DNA of 64,000 nt, taken from the NCBI RefSeq assembly GCF_014649995.1, contig NZ_BMUC01000008.1, positions 248,001 through 312,000 of the forward strand. The letters run 5' to 3'. Made by a program: the position numbers and the translations under genes. Source of the DNA: Streptomyces griseoflavus (lineage in GTDB: Bacteria > Actinomycetota > Actinomycetes > Streptomycetales > Streptomycetaceae). Below the pieces are notes generated by a model. It saw only the letters and a list, made by a program, of their open reading frames with translations, ran no database searches and had not been told where the DNA came from. Shown here in pieces: positions 18,986 to 29,182 of this stretch (position 1 is the stretch's first letter; each line of letters opens with the position of its first letter).

Positions 18986-19200
18986 GCGCTCCGCGAGGAG
19001 GCCGCCTTCCGCGGCCGCCGGCCCGCTGGGGCCGGTCGCGCCCACGCGACGGAGTCGCATGTCGACACCGCCCCGCGCCCTTCGGGGCGCGGACCCTCCG
19101 GGCGTCTGCGAAGGCGCCCGGATCTCCGACGGGCAACCGCTCGCTCGGATACTGACTCCGGTACCTGATACGGCCGGGGCAGACACCTAGGAGAAACACC

Positions 19201-19707
19201 ATGCCGAGGCCCACCAAGGGTGCCCGTCTGGGCGGCAGCGCCGCGCACGAGAAGCTCATGCTCGCGAACCTCGCGAAGGCGCTTTTCGAGCACGGCCGCA
19301 TCACCACCACCGAGGCGAAGGCGCGCAAGCTGCGTCCGTACGCCGAGCGTCTGGTCACCAAGGCGAAGAAGGGCGACCTTCACAACCGCCGTCAGGTGCT
19401 CCAGGTCATCACGGACAAGAGCATCGTCCACACGCTCTTCACCGAGATCGGCCCGCGGTACGAGAACCGTCCCGGTGGCTACACCCGCATCACCAAGATC
19501 GGTAACCGCCGTGGCGACAACGCGCCCATGGCCGTCATCGAGCTGGTCGAGGCGCTGACCGTGCAGCAGGCCGCTGTCGGCGAGGCGGAGGCCGCGACCA
19601 AGCGTTCCGCGAAGGACGCCGAGGGCGCCGAGGCCACCGAGTCGAAGGCGGACCTGTCCAAGGACGAGGCCGCCGAGGCTCCGGCCGAGGAGTCGAAGGA
19701 CGCGTAA
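19201..19707 (+). CDS. rplQ: 50S ribosomal protein L17 with charged C-terminal tail
   Basis: A 168-residue L17: [33 protein letters not shown] and [34 protein letters not shown] mark the normal ~118-residue core. About 45 extra Ala/Glu/Lys-rich residues follow, as in other actinobacteria. GGAG precedes the ATG. A Rho-independent terminator follows. Confidence 0.98.
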   Translation: MPRPTKGARLGGSAAHEKLMLANLAKALFEHGRITTTEAKARKLRPYAERLVTKAKKGDLHNRRQVLQVITDKSIVHTLFTEIGPRYENRPGGYTRITKIGNRRGDNAPMAVIELVEALTVQQAAVGEAEAATKRSAKDAEGAEATESKADLSKDEAAEAPAEESKDA

Positions 19708-19796
19708 GCGTCCCTCCGGGGGCTGCGCGACGGCGGCCGCGGCTGTGTGTCGTGGCCGGTCGCGCAGTTCCCCGCGCCCCCTCGGGGGCGCTGCCG

Positions 19797-19832
19797 CGGG
19801 CCCGTTCCCTTCGAGGGACGGGCCCGTTTTTT
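19797..19832 (+). terminator. Rho-independent terminator after rplQ
   Basis: A GC-rich stem (19797-19810 with 19814-19826, one bulged T), TCG loop, and a run of six T (19827-19832). This is the clearest intrinsic terminator in the window and ends the alpha operon. Confidence 0.92.
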
Positions 19833-19852
19833 GTGGCTGAGAGGATCTCTGG

Positions 19853-20710
19853 GTGAGTGACGAAGTGCGACCGGGGCTCGTGCGGGTGCGGCTGGATCTT
19901 TCCTACGACGGGGCCGAGTTCTCCGGCTGGGCCAAGCAGGCCGGGGGGCGGCGGACCGTACAGGGGGAGATCGAGGACGCGCTGCGGACGGTGACGCGGT
20001 CCGGCGGGACGACGTACGAGCTGACCGTGGCGGGACGGACGGACGCCGGTGTCCACGCGCGGGGCCAGGTCGCGCACGTCGATCTGCCCCGGGAGGTGTG
20101 GGCCGAGCACCACACCAAGCTGCTCAAGCGGCTCGCCGGGCGGTTGCCGAGGGACGTGCGGGTGTGGGCGCTCAGGGAGGCGCCCCCCGGGTTCGACGCC
20201 CGGTTCTCCGCGATCTGGCGGCGCTACGCCTACCGGGTCACCGACAACCCGGGCGGGGTGGACCCGCTGCTGCGCGGGCACGTGCTGTGGCACGACTGGC
20301 CGTTGGACACCGACGCCATGAACGAGGCGGCGCGCGGACTGCTCGGGGAGCACGACTTCGCCGCGTACTGCAAGCGGCGCGAGGGCGCGACGACCATCCG
20401 GACGCTCCAGGAACTGAGCCTGGCGCGGGGGGAGGACGGGATCATCACCGCCACCGTCCGCGCGGACGCCTTCTGCCACAACATGGTGCGCTCGCTGATC
20501 GGCGCGCTGCTGTTCGTCGGCGACGGCCACCGCCCGGCGGACTGGCCGGCGAAGGTACTGGCCGCGGGCGTACGGGACTCGGCCGTCCATGTCGTCCGCC
20601 CGCACGGTCTGACCCTGGAGGAGGTCGGCTACCCCGCCGACGGGCTGCTGGCCGCCCGCAGCAAGGAGGCCCGCAACAAGCGGTCCCTGCCGGCGAGCGG
20701 CTGCTGCTGA
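19853..20710 (+). CDS. truA: tRNA pseudouridine synthase A
   Basis: A 285-residue TruA, which makes pseudouridine 38-40 in the tRNA anticodon arm. [17 protein letters not shown] near the start and the catalytic-Asp motif [19 protein letters not shown] (Asp near residue 64) are clear; RYAYRV and [13 protein letters not shown] follow. GTG start at 19853. Monocistronic-looking, just after the rplQ terminator. Confidence 0.96.
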   Translation: MSDEVRPGLVRVRLDLSYDGAEFSGWAKQAGGRRTVQGEIEDALRTVTRSGGTTYELTVAGRTDAGVHARGQVAHVDLPREVWAEHHTKLLKRLAGRLPRDVRVWALREAPPGFDARFSAIWRRYAYRVTDNPGGVDPLLRGHVLWHDWPLDTDAMNEAARGLLGEHDFAAYCKRREGATTIRTLQELSLARGEDGIITATVRADAFCHNMVRSLIGALLFVGDGHRPADWPAKVLAAGVRDSAVHVVRPHGLTLEEVGYPADGLLAARSKEARNKRSLPASGCC

Positions 20711-20729
20711 ACCCGGCCCGGCGGCGGTG

Positions 20730-21611
20730 CTACTCGTTCGCCGCCGCCGACGCCTGCGCCTCGCCCCTGCGGCGGATCTGACGGAACGTGAACTCCTGGA
20801 GGTCGTCTCCGGTGGCGAAGACGACCTTGTCCTTCTCCGTCACGTTCTTGCCGTCGGTGAAGCCCGCCAGGGTGAAGTAGGCGTACCGGCCGACGGTGTT
20901 GGTGGTGGAGCGGCACACCGCGCCGGAGCAGAAGTCCTTGACCCCGCCGCCCGACAGCGACTTGATGATGCTCTTCTTGTCGGCCTGCTGCCGGGCCTTG
21001 GCCGCCTGCGCCTGGGTGTCGAAGACGGCCACACCGACCGTCACCGCCACGTCGTCCTTGGTGTAGGTGACCCGGATCAGGCGCGTGCACGCGTTGTCGG
21101 TGAGCGCCTTGGGCAGCGTCGCCTTGGCGGCCGAGGCACAGTTCTCGGTGTCCGCCGTCGGGCCCTTCTTGTACACCGTCTCACCCATGGTCAGCTGCGT
21201 GCCGGGGAAGAGGATGTCGGGGCTCAGCGGGGCCTTGTCCTTCACCGCGCTCGCGATGAAGTCGTTGGGGTCCAGCGGCGGCGGGGCGCTCGTCGGGGCG
21301 AACGACGGGACGGTGCCCGTCGGGCTCGGCAGGTCGGAGGCACCGGGCAGCTGGGAGGAAGCGCCCGGCGAGGCCTGGTTGCCGCCGTTCGCCGAGACGA
21401 CGGCGACCGCCACGGCCGTGCCTATCGCGACGGTGGCGAGCGCGCCACCGCCGATGAACAGCAGCCGGCGGCGCTTGGCGCGGGCCTCGGAGGCGTCGGC
21501 GAGCGCGGCCCAGTCGGGCGACCGGTCGGCGCCGCCGCCGCTCCAGGGCTGCTGGGAATTCGGTTTCCAGGGATCCCACTGCTGTGAAGGTCCCCCCTGC
21601 CCAAAACTCAT
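20730..21611 (-). CDS. Membrane-anchored protein of unknown function
   Basis: A 293-residue protein I cannot assign to a known family. It has a Gly/Gln/Pro/Trp-rich cytosolic N-terminus (~60 residues), one transmembrane helix (LLFIGGGALATVAIGTAVAVAVV, about residues 51-75), a Ser/Pro-rich linker and an extracytoplasmic domain with four Cys that may pair. The ATG at 21611 lies 7 nt after TAAGAT, a -10-like box, so the mRNA is probably leaderless. Divergent from the GT87-type gene at 21686. A location between truA and rplM is common in streptomycetes. Confidence 0.8.
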   Translation of the reverse strand: MSFGQGGPSQQWDPWKPNSQQPWSGGGADRSPDWAALADASEARAKRRRLLFIGGGALATVAIGTAVAVAVVSANGGNQASPGASSQLPGASDLPSPTGTVPSFAPTSAPPPLDPNDFIASAVKDKAPLSPDILFPGTQLTMGETVYKKGPTADTENCASAAKATLPKALTDNACTRLIRVTYTKDDVAVTVGVAVFDTQAQAAKARQQADKKSIIKSLSGGGVKDFCSGAVCRSTTNTVGRYAYFTLAGFTDGKNVTEKDKVVFATGDDLQEFTFRQIRRRGEAQASAAANE

Positions 21612-21685
21612 GGGGCGCATCTTAGACGGGGCAAGGGGTGTGCTGGTCCGCCCCAACGGGCGCGGAAGGCCCTAGCGTTGCCCGC

Positions 21686-22957
21686 ATGGTGACGGGCAAA
21701 AGCGACATTTCAGGGTGGTTGGTGCGTCCGGCGGGCGGCTGGTGGTGGGCCGGACTCGTGGCCGTACTGGGGGCGCTGACGGTCCATACGGTGCTGGTGA
21801 CCTCGGACGGAGGCATGGACAACCGGATCGTCGTGGACGCCGCGCGGACCTGGCTGGACGGCGGATCGCCGTACGACGACCGGCACTTCCTCTATTTCCC
21901 GAGCGCGGTGATGGCCGCCGTCCCGCAGGCGCTGCTGCCGCGCTCCGTGCTCGACGTGCTGGTGCCGGTGGCGGTGACCGTCGCGCTCGCCCTGGGCTGG
22001 GCCTGCGCGCTGCGGCTGCACCGGGTGCCGCTGCGCAGCCGGCTCGCCGTCCTCGGGCTCCTGGGTCTCGCGGCCGGGTTCGCGCCGTTCGGGCAACTGG
22101 TGCGGCTGGGCAACTGGACGGTGACGGCCGTGCTGGCGCTGCCGCTGTGCCTGCTGCTGGCGAGCCGGGGCCGGTGGGTCACGGCCGGCGCGGTCATCGG
22201 GGTCGCGGTGGCGGTGAAGCCGCTGCTCGCGCCGATGGTGCTGCTGTTCCTCTTCGCCCGCCGGTGGAGGGCGCTGGCCGTGGTGGTCCTGGTGCCGGCC
22301 GTCACCTCGGTGGTGGCGGCCCTGTTCCTGCCCGACCCCGCGGGCTTCGTCACCCGCACCCTGCCCTTCCTGCTGACCGGCGACGACGCCTTCCTGCGGC
22401 TCTACGAGGCGGGGCCCGCCGCCGTGCTGCCCCGGCTGGGCGTGCCCCGGGCCCTGGCCACGCTGCTGGCGGTGCTCGCGGCCGCCGTGGGGGTGGGGTG
22501 CGCGTACCGGCGCTGGCGGGGGCCGGGGCCGGTGGGGCTGCGGCTGGCGGAGACGTCGGCCGGGCTGATGCTCTCGGCGTTCCTCGTGTCGCGGCCCTCC
22601 TACAACCACTACCTGCTGGTGGTGCTGCCGCTGCTGCTCGCCGGACTGCCCCACCCCGGGTCGGTCACCCGGCGACCCTGGTTCTGGCTCGCCCTCGTCC
22701 CGCAGCTGCCGGGGGTGACCTGGCCGTGGCTGGAGTCGGGGAGGCGGCGCGCCTTCCGGGACTCGGTCACGCTGTGCGTGCTGGCGGTGACCGTCGCGTA
22801 CCACTGTGTGCGGGGGGCCGGCGGGAGCGGAGGGAAGGGTGGGGTGAGTGGGGCAAGTGGGGTCGGCGGGAAGCGGGAGGGGCCGGAGGGGCCGGAGGAG
22901 CCGGAGGGGCGGCCGCCGGCCGGGGAGGGGCGGGGGACGGCCGTAGAATCGTTGTAG
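21686..22957 (+). CDS. DUF2029/GT87-type integral membrane glycosyltransferase-like protein
   Basis: A 423-residue polytopic membrane protein with about ten hydrophobic helices. An acidic loop DGGMDNRIVVDAARTWLDGGSPYD after helix 1 and the YFPSAVMA segment resemble the DUF2029/GT87 (polyprenol-phosphate mannose-dependent alpha-mannosyltransferase) family. The catalytic role is inferred only from family resemblance. The C-terminal ~45 residues are Gly/Glu/Pro repeats, outside the membrane. TAGCGT lies 7 nt before the ATG, indicating a leaderless transcript. Confidence 0.8.
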   Translation: MVTGKSDISGWLVRPAGGWWWAGLVAVLGALTVHTVLVTSDGGMDNRIVVDAARTWLDGGSPYDDRHFLYFPSAVMAAVPQALLPRSVLDVLVPVAVTVALALGWACALRLHRVPLRSRLAVLGLLGLAAGFAPFGQLVRLGNWTVTAVLALPLCLLLASRGRWVTAGAVIGVAVAVKPLLAPMVLLFLFARRWRALAVVVLVPAVTSVVAALFLPDPAGFVTRTLPFLLTGDDAFLRLYEAGPAAVLPRLGVPRALATLLAVLAAAVGVGCAYRRWRGPGPVGLRLAETSAGLMLSAFLVSRPSYNHYLLVVLPLLLAGLPHPGSVTRRPWFWLALVPQLPGVTWPWLESGRRRAFRDSVTLCVLAVTVAYHCVRGAGGSGGKGGVSGASGVGGKREGPEGPEEPEGRPPAGEGRGTAVESL

Positions 22958-22990
22958 TTCATCGGCGACGTCACCGACGGCGGTCTCGTT

Positions 22991-23020
22991 TTGACCCGTC
23001 CGGCCGAGCATGGGTATTCT
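22991..23020 (+). promoter_or_regulatory. Promoter of rplM-rpsI
   Basis: TTGACC (22991-22996), 18-nt spacer, TATTCT (23015-23020). Both boxes match the HrdB-type consensus closely. The leader to rplM is about 175 nt. Confidence 0.8.
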
Positions 23021-23201
23021 GCATGTTCGTTGTGTGTAGTGGCTTGCTCATTCTCACGTGAGGGGCCCTTACACCGGTCCACCGGACCGATGACCAGCGA
23101 CCAGCACGCGGTTTGCGTCACCGCAGTGCGGTCAGGGCTGTCGTGATCGTCTTCGGTGACCTTGTCAGGACCATTCACTGAAGAAGCGAAGGCTACGAAC
23201 C

Positions 23202-23645
23202 GTGCGTACGTACAGCCCCAAGCCCGGCGATGTGACGCGCCAGTGGCACGTCATCGACGCTCAGGACATCGTCCTGGGTCGTCTGGCCTCCACTGCGGCC
23301 TCCATCCTGCGCGGCAAGCACAAGCCGATCTACGCGCCCCACGTCGACACCGGTGACTTCGTCATCATCATCAACGCGGACAAGGTGCACCTCTCCGGCA
23401 ACAAGCGGACCCAGAAGATGGCGTACCGCCACTCGGGTTACCCGGGTGGTCTGCGCTCCGTCCGCTACGACGAGCTGCTCGCGAAGAACCCCGAGAAGGC
23501 CATCGAGAAGGCCGTCAAGGGCATGCTCCCCAAGAACACCCTGGGCCGTCAGATGCTCTCGAAGCTGAAGGTCTACTCGGGCGACCAGCACCCGCACGCT
23601 GCCCAGCAGCCGGTGCCGTTCGAGATCACCCAGGTCGCGCAGTAA
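23202..23645 (+). CDS. rplM: 50S ribosomal protein L13
   Basis: A 147-residue L13: [29 protein letters not shown] start, [13 protein letters not shown] end. GTG start, with GAAGCGAAGG upstream. First gene of the two-gene rplM-rpsI operon behind a strong promoter. Confidence 0.98.
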   Translation: MRTYSPKPGDVTRQWHVIDAQDIVLGRLASTAASILRGKHKPIYAPHVDTGDFVIIINADKVHLSGNKRTQKMAYRHSGYPGGLRSVRYDELLAKNPEKAIEKAVKGMLPKNTLGRQMLSKLKVYSGDQHPHAAQQPVPFEITQVAQ

Positions 23646-23687
23646 GTCCGGCCACCCCCTAAGACTGAACAGAATCTGAGGAGCATC

Positions 23688-24200
23688 GTGGCCGAGACCA
23701 CTGCCGAGCAGCCGCTCGAAGAGCTTGACATCGACAGCTACACCACCGAGTCCGAGGTGCCCGTCGAGGGCGAGTACACCTCGGAGTCCATGGCGTCCCG
23801 CTTCGGCGAGCCCCAGCCGGCCGCCGGCCTGGGCCGTCGCAAGAACGCCATCGCCCGCGTCCGGATCGTCCCGGGCACCGGCAAGTGGAAGATCAACGGT
23901 CGCACCCTCGAGGACTACTTCCCGAACAAGGTGCACCAGCAGGAAGTCAACGAGCCCTTCAAGGTGCTCGAGCTCGAAGGCCGCTACGACGTCATCGCCC
24001 GCATCGCGGGTGGCGGTGTCTCCGGTCAGGCCGGTGCGCTCCGTCTCGGTGTCGCCCGTGCGCTGAACGAGGCGGACGTCGACAACAACCGCGGCCCGCT
24101 GAAGAAGGCCGGCTTCCTCAAGCGCGACGACCGTGCGGTCGAGCGCAAGAAGGCCGGTCTGAAGAAGGCCCGCAAGGCCCCGCAGTACAGCAAGCGCTAA
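23688..24200 (+). CDS. rpsI: 30S ribosomal protein S9 with acidic N-terminal extension
   Basis: A 170-residue S9. The core begins near residue 46 ([33 protein letters not shown]) and ends in the P-site-contacting tail [11 protein letters not shown]. About 45 acidic/Thr-rich residues precede it, a known actinobacterial extension. GTG start with GAGGAG upstream. Followed by a strong terminator. Confidence 0.98.
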   Translation: MAETTAEQPLEELDIDSYTTESEVPVEGEYTSESMASRFGEPQPAAGLGRRKNAIARVRIVPGTGKWKINGRTLEDYFPNKVHQQEVNEPFKVLELEGRYDVIARIAGGGVSGQAGALRLGVARALNEADVDNNRGPLKKAGFLKRDDRAVERKKAGLKKARKAPQYSKR

Positions 24201-24224
24201 ACACAGGGCGCTCGCGCGTACTCC

Positions 24225-24271
24225 GAACGCCCCGGCGGCACGCCACAGTGCCGCCGGGGCGTTCGTTTATT
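24225..24271 (+). terminator. Terminator after rpsI
   Basis: A perfect 17-bp stem (24225-24241 with 24248-24264), 6-nt loop, then GTTTATT. It ends rplM-rpsI. Confidence 0.88.
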
Positions 24272-24522
24272 CAGTGGCGTGGGCGTATAACGGCACAAGG
24301 CGCTCAAACGCTAATGTGATCGGATGGTCGGGCGTCGGGCGTGCCCGTTGCGGTGCGTGCCCGGAGGTGCGGAGCCGCATTCGCCTCACGGCCGTCGAAC
24401 ACATCACAAGCTTCGTCAGTGGCACAACCGTCGGTCGAACGGGCGGGTCCTACGCCTCGGCAGGACCCGGGAGGCGGGGCACTGGTACGGCTATCGGTAC
24501 TGACGCATCATCAGGAGGACAA

Positions 24523-25881
24523 GTGGGACGACTCTTCGGCACGGACGGCGTGCGCGGTGTCGCCAACGCGGACCTGACCGCGGAAATGGCGCTCGGCCTG
24601 TCCGTCGCCGCCGCGCACGTACTGGCGGAGGCCGGCACGTTCGAAGGCCACCGGCCCACCGCCGTGGTCGGGCGTGACCCGCGCGCGTCCGGGGAGTTCC
24701 TCGAAGCCGCCGTGGTCGCCGGCCTCGCCAGCGCCGGCGTCGACGTCCTGCGCGTCGGCGTACTGCCCACGCCGGCCGTGGCACACCTCACCGGCGCCCT
24801 CGGCGCCGACCTCGGCGTCATGCTCTCCGCGAGCCACAACGCCATGCCGGACAACGGCATCAAGTTCTTCGCCCGCGGCGGTCACAAACTCGCCGACGAG
24901 CTGGAGGACCGCATCGAGTCCGTGTACGAGGAGCACCGCACCGGCGCGCCGTGGAACCGGCCCACCGGCGCCGGCGTCGGTCGCGTGCGGGACTACGAGG
25001 AAGGGCTGGAGACGTACGTCGCCCACCTCGTCGACGTCCTCCCCAACCGGCTGGACGGCCTGCGGATCGTCCTCGACGAGGCGCACGGCGCCGCCGCGAA
25101 GGTCTCCCCCGAGGCGTTCACCCGGGCCGGGGCCGAGGTCGTCACCATCGGCGCGGAGCCGGACGGGCTCAACATCAACGAAGGCTGCGGCTCGACACAC
25201 CTCGACCGGCTCAAGGCCGCGGTCGTCGAGCACGGTGCCGCACTGGGCATCGCGCACGACGGTGACGCCGACCGGTGCCTGGCCGTCGACCACACCGGTG
25301 AGGAGGTCGACGGCGACCAGATCCTCGCCGTGCTGGCACTCGCCATGCGGGAACGGTCCGCGCTGCGGTCCGACACCGTCGTCGCGACGGTGATGTCGAA
25401 CCTCGGGTTCAAACTGGCGATGGAGCGCGAGGGCATCCGGCTGGTACAGACCGCCGTCGGCGACCGGTACGTGCTGGAGGAGATGAAGAGCCAGGGGTAC
25501 GCCCTCGGGGGCGAGCAGTCCGGGCACGTCATCATCCTCGACCACGCGACCACCGGCGACGGCACACTGACCGGGCTGCTGCTCGCGGCGCGGGTCGCGG
25601 GCAGCGGGCGCCCGCTGCGGGAGCTGGCGTCGGTGATGGAGCGGCTGCCGCAGGTGCTCGTCAACGTGCCGGACGTGGACAAGGCCCGGGTGAAGACCTC
25701 CGCGGAGCTCGCCGCCGCGGTGGGTGAGGCGGAGCGGGAACTGGGGGAGACGGGGCGCGTACTGCTGCGGCCCTCCGGGACGGAGCCGCTGGTCCGGGTC
25801 ATGGTCGAGGCCGCGGACATCGACCAGGCCCGCACGGTGGCGGGGCGCCTGGCCGACGCGGTGAAGTCGGCGCTGGGGTAG
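24523..25881 (+). CDS. glmM: Phosphoglucosamine mutase
   Basis: A 452-residue enzyme that converts glucosamine-6-P to glucosamine-1-P for UDP-GlcNAc and peptidoglycan. [12 protein letters not shown] start; active-site phosphoserine in SASHN (Ser104); metal loop DGDADR near residue 246; GEQSGH near 328; phosphate-binding [11 protein letters not shown] near the end. GTG at 24523 with AGGAGGA is chosen; the frame stays open upstream without family similarity. The 322-nt gap before it contains the rpsI terminator and a 7-bp inverted repeat (24445-24451/24462-24468). glmS lies 3.3 kb on. Confidence 0.97.
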   Translation: MGRLFGTDGVRGVANADLTAEMALGLSVAAAHVLAEAGTFEGHRPTAVVGRDPRASGEFLEAAVVAGLASAGVDVLRVGVLPTPAVAHLTGALGADLGVMLSASHNAMPDNGIKFFARGGHKLADELEDRIESVYEEHRTGAPWNRPTGAGVGRVRDYEEGLETYVAHLVDVLPNRLDGLRIVLDEAHGAAAKVSPEAFTRAGAEVVTIGAEPDGLNINEGCGSTHLDRLKAAVVEHGAALGIAHDGDADRCLAVDHTGEEVDGDQILAVLALAMRERSALRSDTVVATVMSNLGFKLAMEREGIRLVQTAVGDRYVLEEMKSQGYALGGEQSGHVIILDHATTGDGTLTGLLLAARVAGSGRPLRELASVMERLPQVLVNVPDVDKARVKTSAELAAAVGEAERELGETGRVLLRPSGTEPLVRVMVEAADIDQARTVAGRLADAVKSALG

Positions 25882-25891
25882 CCGGTCGCGG

Positions 25892-25998
25892 GGTGCCTGC
25901 GGCGCGGGCGGGGTGGTCTGCGTGCGGGGTGCCTGCGGCGTGGTGGGCTGCGGTGCCTGGGGCTGTCTGCGGCGTGGCGGGGTGCGGTGCCTGCGGCG
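25892..25998 (+). repeat. Three copies of a 13-bp G-rich repeat after glmM
   Basis: GGTGCCTGCGGCG occurs at 25892-25904, 25928-25940 and 25986-25998, with degenerate versions between. It fills half of the 247-nt gap between the convergent glmM and DUF389 genes; the rest holds only GC-rich sequence without a gene. Confidence 0.75.
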
Positions 25999-26128
25999 TC
26001 GCTTTCCCTCGGGTGAGGGCTCGGGTGGCGCCCGCTGCGGGGAGCTGGGGTCCCCCTTTACGGGGGGCGCCGCGCACGCGCCGGGCTGCGCAACGGCCCC
26101 CGGCCCGCGTGAGTGCCGGGCGGTCCCG

Positions 26129-27076
26129 TCAGGCGGGCCCGCGTCTGTGGAGACGCTCGTGTTGCCGGGACCAGAGGGCCTTCTGGGTCAGCAGGGTCAG
26201 GATGCCCGCGAGGGTGATGCCCAGCAGGTTGAGCAGCAGCTGCTCGGACGAACCCCACGTCTGCACCGTGTCCCCGTAACTGAGCGCCACGGCGGCGTTC
26301 GCGGCGGCCGGTACGGTCGTCACCGAGATCGCGACCCCCACCAGCGCACCCGACTTCGCGGACGTCAGCGACAGCGTGCCGGCCGCTCCGGCGAGGACCG
26401 CCACGACGAAGGAGAACCAGTCGGGCGCGTACACGAAGCCGGTCTGCGGCCGTTCGCCCTCGAGCTGCTCCTCGGTGAACAGTCCGACCGCGTCCATGAA
26501 GAGGCTGAAGCCCACCGTCAGGGTCATCGCCACCGCGAACCCCACCAGCAGCGCCAGCAGCGAACGGGCCGCGAGGCGCGGCCGGCGCTGCACCACCGCC
26601 GTGGAGATGCCGGCCAGCGGGCCGAACTCCGGGCCCACCGCCATGGCGCCCACGATGAGGACCGCGTTGTCCAGCACGACACCGCAGGCCGCGATCATGG
26701 TCGCCAGCGTGAGGAACGCGAGGTAGGTGACCGAGAGGGTGGACTCCTCGTGGGTGGCGTCGGTCAGGTGCTCCCACAGCACCGCGTCCGCGCTCTCGCC
26801 CGGCGCTTCCTTCTCCGCCTCGGCCGCGCGCCGCGACAGCGACAGGCCGACGTTCTCCACGGCAATGGAGCCGGACCTGTCCAGCCCGAGCCGCTGCAAC
26901 CCGCTGAGCAGGTCGTCGCCGGCCTCCCTGGCCACGTCGCACAGCACGACGTCCCCGGCGGGATCGCGGGCGGCCCCCGGCAGGACACAGAGGTGCGCCG
27001 TCCCGATGGTCCCCTCGACCAGCCGGACCACCTCGTCGGTCTGTTCGGCCGGTGTGATCAGGCGCAGGTGCAGCAT
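26129..27076 (-). CDS. DUF389 family membrane protein
   Basis: A 315-residue protein with a soluble N-terminal ~110 residues (LRLITPAEQTDEVVRLVEG, ACT-like pattern) and six hydrophobic segments from about residue 117. The signature NAVLIVGAMAVGPEFGPLAG matches DUF389, a family of uncharacterised membrane proteins. Located 28 nt after coaA on the same strand, so possibly co-transcribed with it. Confidence 0.88.
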   Translation of the reverse strand: MLHLRLITPAEQTDEVVRLVEGTIGTAHLCVLPGAARDPAGDVVLCDVAREAGDDLLSGLQRLGLDRSGSIAVENVGLSLSRRAAEAEKEAPGESADAVLWEHLTDATHEESTLSVTYLAFLTLATMIAACGVVLDNAVLIVGAMAVGPEFGPLAGISTAVVQRRPRLAARSLLALLVGFAVAMTLTVGFSLFMDAVGLFTEEQLEGERPQTGFVYAPDWFSFVVAVLAGAAGTLSLTSAKSGALVGVAISVTTVPAAANAAVALSYGDTVQTWGSSEQLLLNLLGITLAGILTLLTQKALWSRQHERLHRRGPA

Positions 27077-27104
27077 GGCGGCAGCGTAGCGGCCGGGGGC
27101 AGGT

Positions 27105-28094
27105 TCACAGCTTGCGCAGCCTGAGGCGCTGGACCTTGTGGTCGGGGCCCTTGCGGAGGATCAGGGTGGCCCGGCCCCGGGTGGGGGCGATGTTCTCGAC
27201 CAGGTTCGGCTTGTTGATGGTGCGCCACATCGCGCGGGCGTAGTCGAGGGCCTCCTCCTCGGAGACCTGCGTGTACTTGCGGAAGTACGAGGACGGGTCC
27301 TGGAACGCCGTCTCCCGCAGCCGCTTGAAGCGGTTGAGGTACCAGCGCTCGATGTCCTCCGTGCGGGCATCCACGTACACGCTGAAGTCGAAGTAGTCGG
27401 CCAGCCCCACGCGCGTACGGCCGTCCTTGCCGGGCAGTGCCGGCTGGAGGACGTTGAGACCCTCGACGATCAGGATGTCCGGGCGGCGCACCGTGAGCTT
27501 CTCGCCGGGGACGATGTCGTAGATGAGGTGGGAGTAGACGGGGGCGGTGACCTCGCTCTTGCCCGCTTTGATGTCGGCGACGAAACGGGTCAGCGCACGG
27601 CGGTCGTAGGACTCGGGGAAACCTTTCCGCGACATCAGCCCCCGCTCCTGGAGCTCTTTGGTCGGCAGCAGGAAACCGTCCGTCGTGACCAGCTCCACGC
27701 GCGGATGCTCCGGCCAGCGGGACAGCAGCGCGCGGAGCAGCCGGGCCACCGTGGACTTGCCGACGGCGACGGAACCGGCGACCCCTATGACGAAGGGGGT
27801 GCCCGACTGGGAGCCCTGCTCGCCGAGGAACGTGTTGAGCGCGCCCCGCAGCCCGTCGGTGGCGCCGACGTAGAGATTGAGCAGCCGGGACAGCGGGAGG
27901 TAGATGTCCCGCACCTCGTCGAGGTCGATGACGTCACCGAGCCCGCGCAGCTGCTCGACCTCCGCGGCCGACAGCGGCAGCGGCGTCTTGTCGCGCAGCG
28001 CGCTCCACTCGGCGCGGGTGAGGTCGACGTAGGGAGTCGCCTCCGGCCGCTGCCGGTGGGCGCTCCGGGGCATCGAGGGGACCGGAGAGATCAC
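27105..28094 (-). CDS. coaA: Type I pantothenate kinase
   Basis: A 329-residue CoaA, first step of coenzyme A synthesis (ATP + pantothenate). P-loop [12 protein letters not shown] near residue 100-110; [28 protein letters not shown]; and the C-terminal [12 protein letters not shown]-like segment are conserved. GTG start at 28094; an ATG at 28073 is a shorter alternative. Divergent from a lipoprotein gene. Confidence 0.96.
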   Translation of the reverse strand: MISPVPSMPRSAHRQRPEATPYVDLTRAEWSALRDKTPLPLSAAEVEQLRGLGDVIDLDEVRDIYLPLSRLLNLYVGATDGLRGALNTFLGEQGSQSGTPFVIGVAGSVAVGKSTVARLLRALLSRWPEHPRVELVTTDGFLLPTKELQERGLMSRKGFPESYDRRALTRFVADIKAGKSEVTAPVYSHLIYDIVPGEKLTVRRPDILIVEGLNVLQPALPGKDGRTRVGLADYFDFSVYVDARTEDIERWYLNRFKRLRETAFQDPSSYFRKYTQVSEEEALDYARAMWRTINKPNLVENIAPTRGRATLILRKGPDHKVQRLRLRKL

Positions 28095-28281
28095 AGTCCA
28101 TTGTTAACGGAGTTCGAACGGGACGACAGGTGGGCTGTGTCACGCTCCGCGCGCCGTCATCACGTGGTGATCACGGTCGGGACGCAAGTGGGTCATCGAT
28201 GATCAACTGTGGGTTCGCTGTGTCTAGGGTGCGGCCAGTGTGCTGTGGATCTTCTCCACACCTTCGAGAAAGAGTTCCTTC

Positions 28282-29070
28282 GTGACAACCAGCCCCGTTC
28301 GCCGTACCGTGCTCGCCGCCTCCGCCGCCGCGTTCGCCCTGCTCGTCACCGCCTGCGGTGGCTCCGGCGACGGGGACAAGGCCGACGACGGCAAGGGCAA
28401 GGCCGACTCGTCCGCCTCCGCCTCCGCCGCACCGGCGGCCAAGGCGCTCACCGCGGCCGAGCTGGAGAAGGCCGCCCTCGCGCAGGCGGACGTCAAGGAC
28501 GGCAAGGTGACGGAGGTGCCCGCCGAGGACGACGCCACCGCCGACAAGGTGAAGTCGAAGGACGCGGCCTGCCAGCCGCTCGCCCTGCTGCAGATGGGCG
28601 TCCCCGCCGGCTCGCCGGCCGCCACGGTGAAGCGTTCCTGGGCGAGCCAGCCGGAGAAGCCGGCCGCCGACGCCGGTCCCGAGGAGACCCTGCTCGCCGG
28701 CCTCGACGTGGAGCAGATGGTCGTCACGCTCGCCTCCTACGAGGACGGCGGCGCCGAGCAGGTCCTCAAGGACGTCGAGGCCGCCGCCGGCACGTGCGCC
28801 GAGGGCTACGCCTACGACGCCATGGGCGAGGCGCTCACGATCGAGTCGGTGGAGAAGACCGAGGCGCCCGGCGGTGGCGACGAGGCGGTTGCCATCACGG
28901 CGCTGCTGGCCGCGGACGAGGGCGTGAAGGCGCCGATGAAGCTGGTCGTCGCCCGCAAGGGTGCCACCGTCGCCTCCTTCACCGTCACCAACTTCGCCTC
29001 CGCCGCCACCGGCGAGGACTTCGCCTTCCCGACGGCGGTCTCCGACGCGCAGCTCGGCAAGCTCGCCTGA
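28282..29070 (+). CDS. Putative lipoprotein of unknown function
   Basis: A 262-residue secreted lipoprotein. The signal peptide has twin Arg near residue 7, a hydrophobic stretch and lipobox LVTAC with Cys25, followed by an Asp/Lys/Ser/Ala-rich linker (to about residue 55) and a globular domain with two further Cys. No family was recognised with confidence. GTG at 28282 follows GAAAGAG; a GTG at 28240 would lengthen the signal unnaturally. A strong terminator follows. Confidence 0.85.
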   Translation: MTTSPVRRTVLAASAAAFALLVTACGGSGDGDKADDGKGKADSSASASAAPAAKALTAAELEKAALAQADVKDGKVTEVPAEDDATADKVKSKDAACQPLALLQMGVPAGSPAATVKRSWASQPEKPAADAGPEETLLAGLDVEQMVVTLASYEDGGAEQVLKDVEAAAGTCAEGYAYDAMGEALTIESVEKTEAPGGGDEAVAITALLAADEGVKAPMKLVVARKGATVASFTVTNFASAATGEDFAFPTAVSDAQLGKLA

Positions 29071-29087
29071 CGCATTCCCGCGGTCCG

Positions 29088-29121
29088 TTCCCACCGGTGC
29101 TTCGTGCACCGGTGGGAATTT
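29088..29121 (+). terminator. Terminator after the lipoprotein gene
   Basis: A perfect 13-bp stem (29088-29100 with 29106-29118), TTCGT loop, then TTT. It insulates the lipoprotein gene from glmS. Confidence 0.85.
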
Positions 29122-29166
29122 CCGATTTCGGGCACGCGGAGGCCCTTTCCGGTGGCTGACGGATCG

Positions 29167-29182
29167 TAGGCTGCCGGGCATG
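29167..29182 (+). promoter_or_regulatory. -10 box placing glmS transcription start at its ATG
   Basis: TAGGCT (29167-29172) lies 7 nt before the glmS ATG, the spacing expected for a leaderless mRNA. No ribosome site is visible and the -35 region is poor. Confidence 0.55.

Noticed and set aside
17297-19186. A 629-codon minus-strand frame across rpsK-rpoA
   Set aside because: Fully antisense to known ribosomal and polymerase genes with no recognisable protein features.
28157-28204. Short palindromes between coaA and the lipoprotein gene (around 28159-28171 and TCATCGATGA at 28193-28202)
   Set aside because: Arms are only 5 bp and the sites are asymmetric relative to both promoters; too weak to call operators.
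29119-29179. glmS ribozyme
   Set aside because: No matching core sequence and the likely leaderless start excludes a self-cleaving leader.
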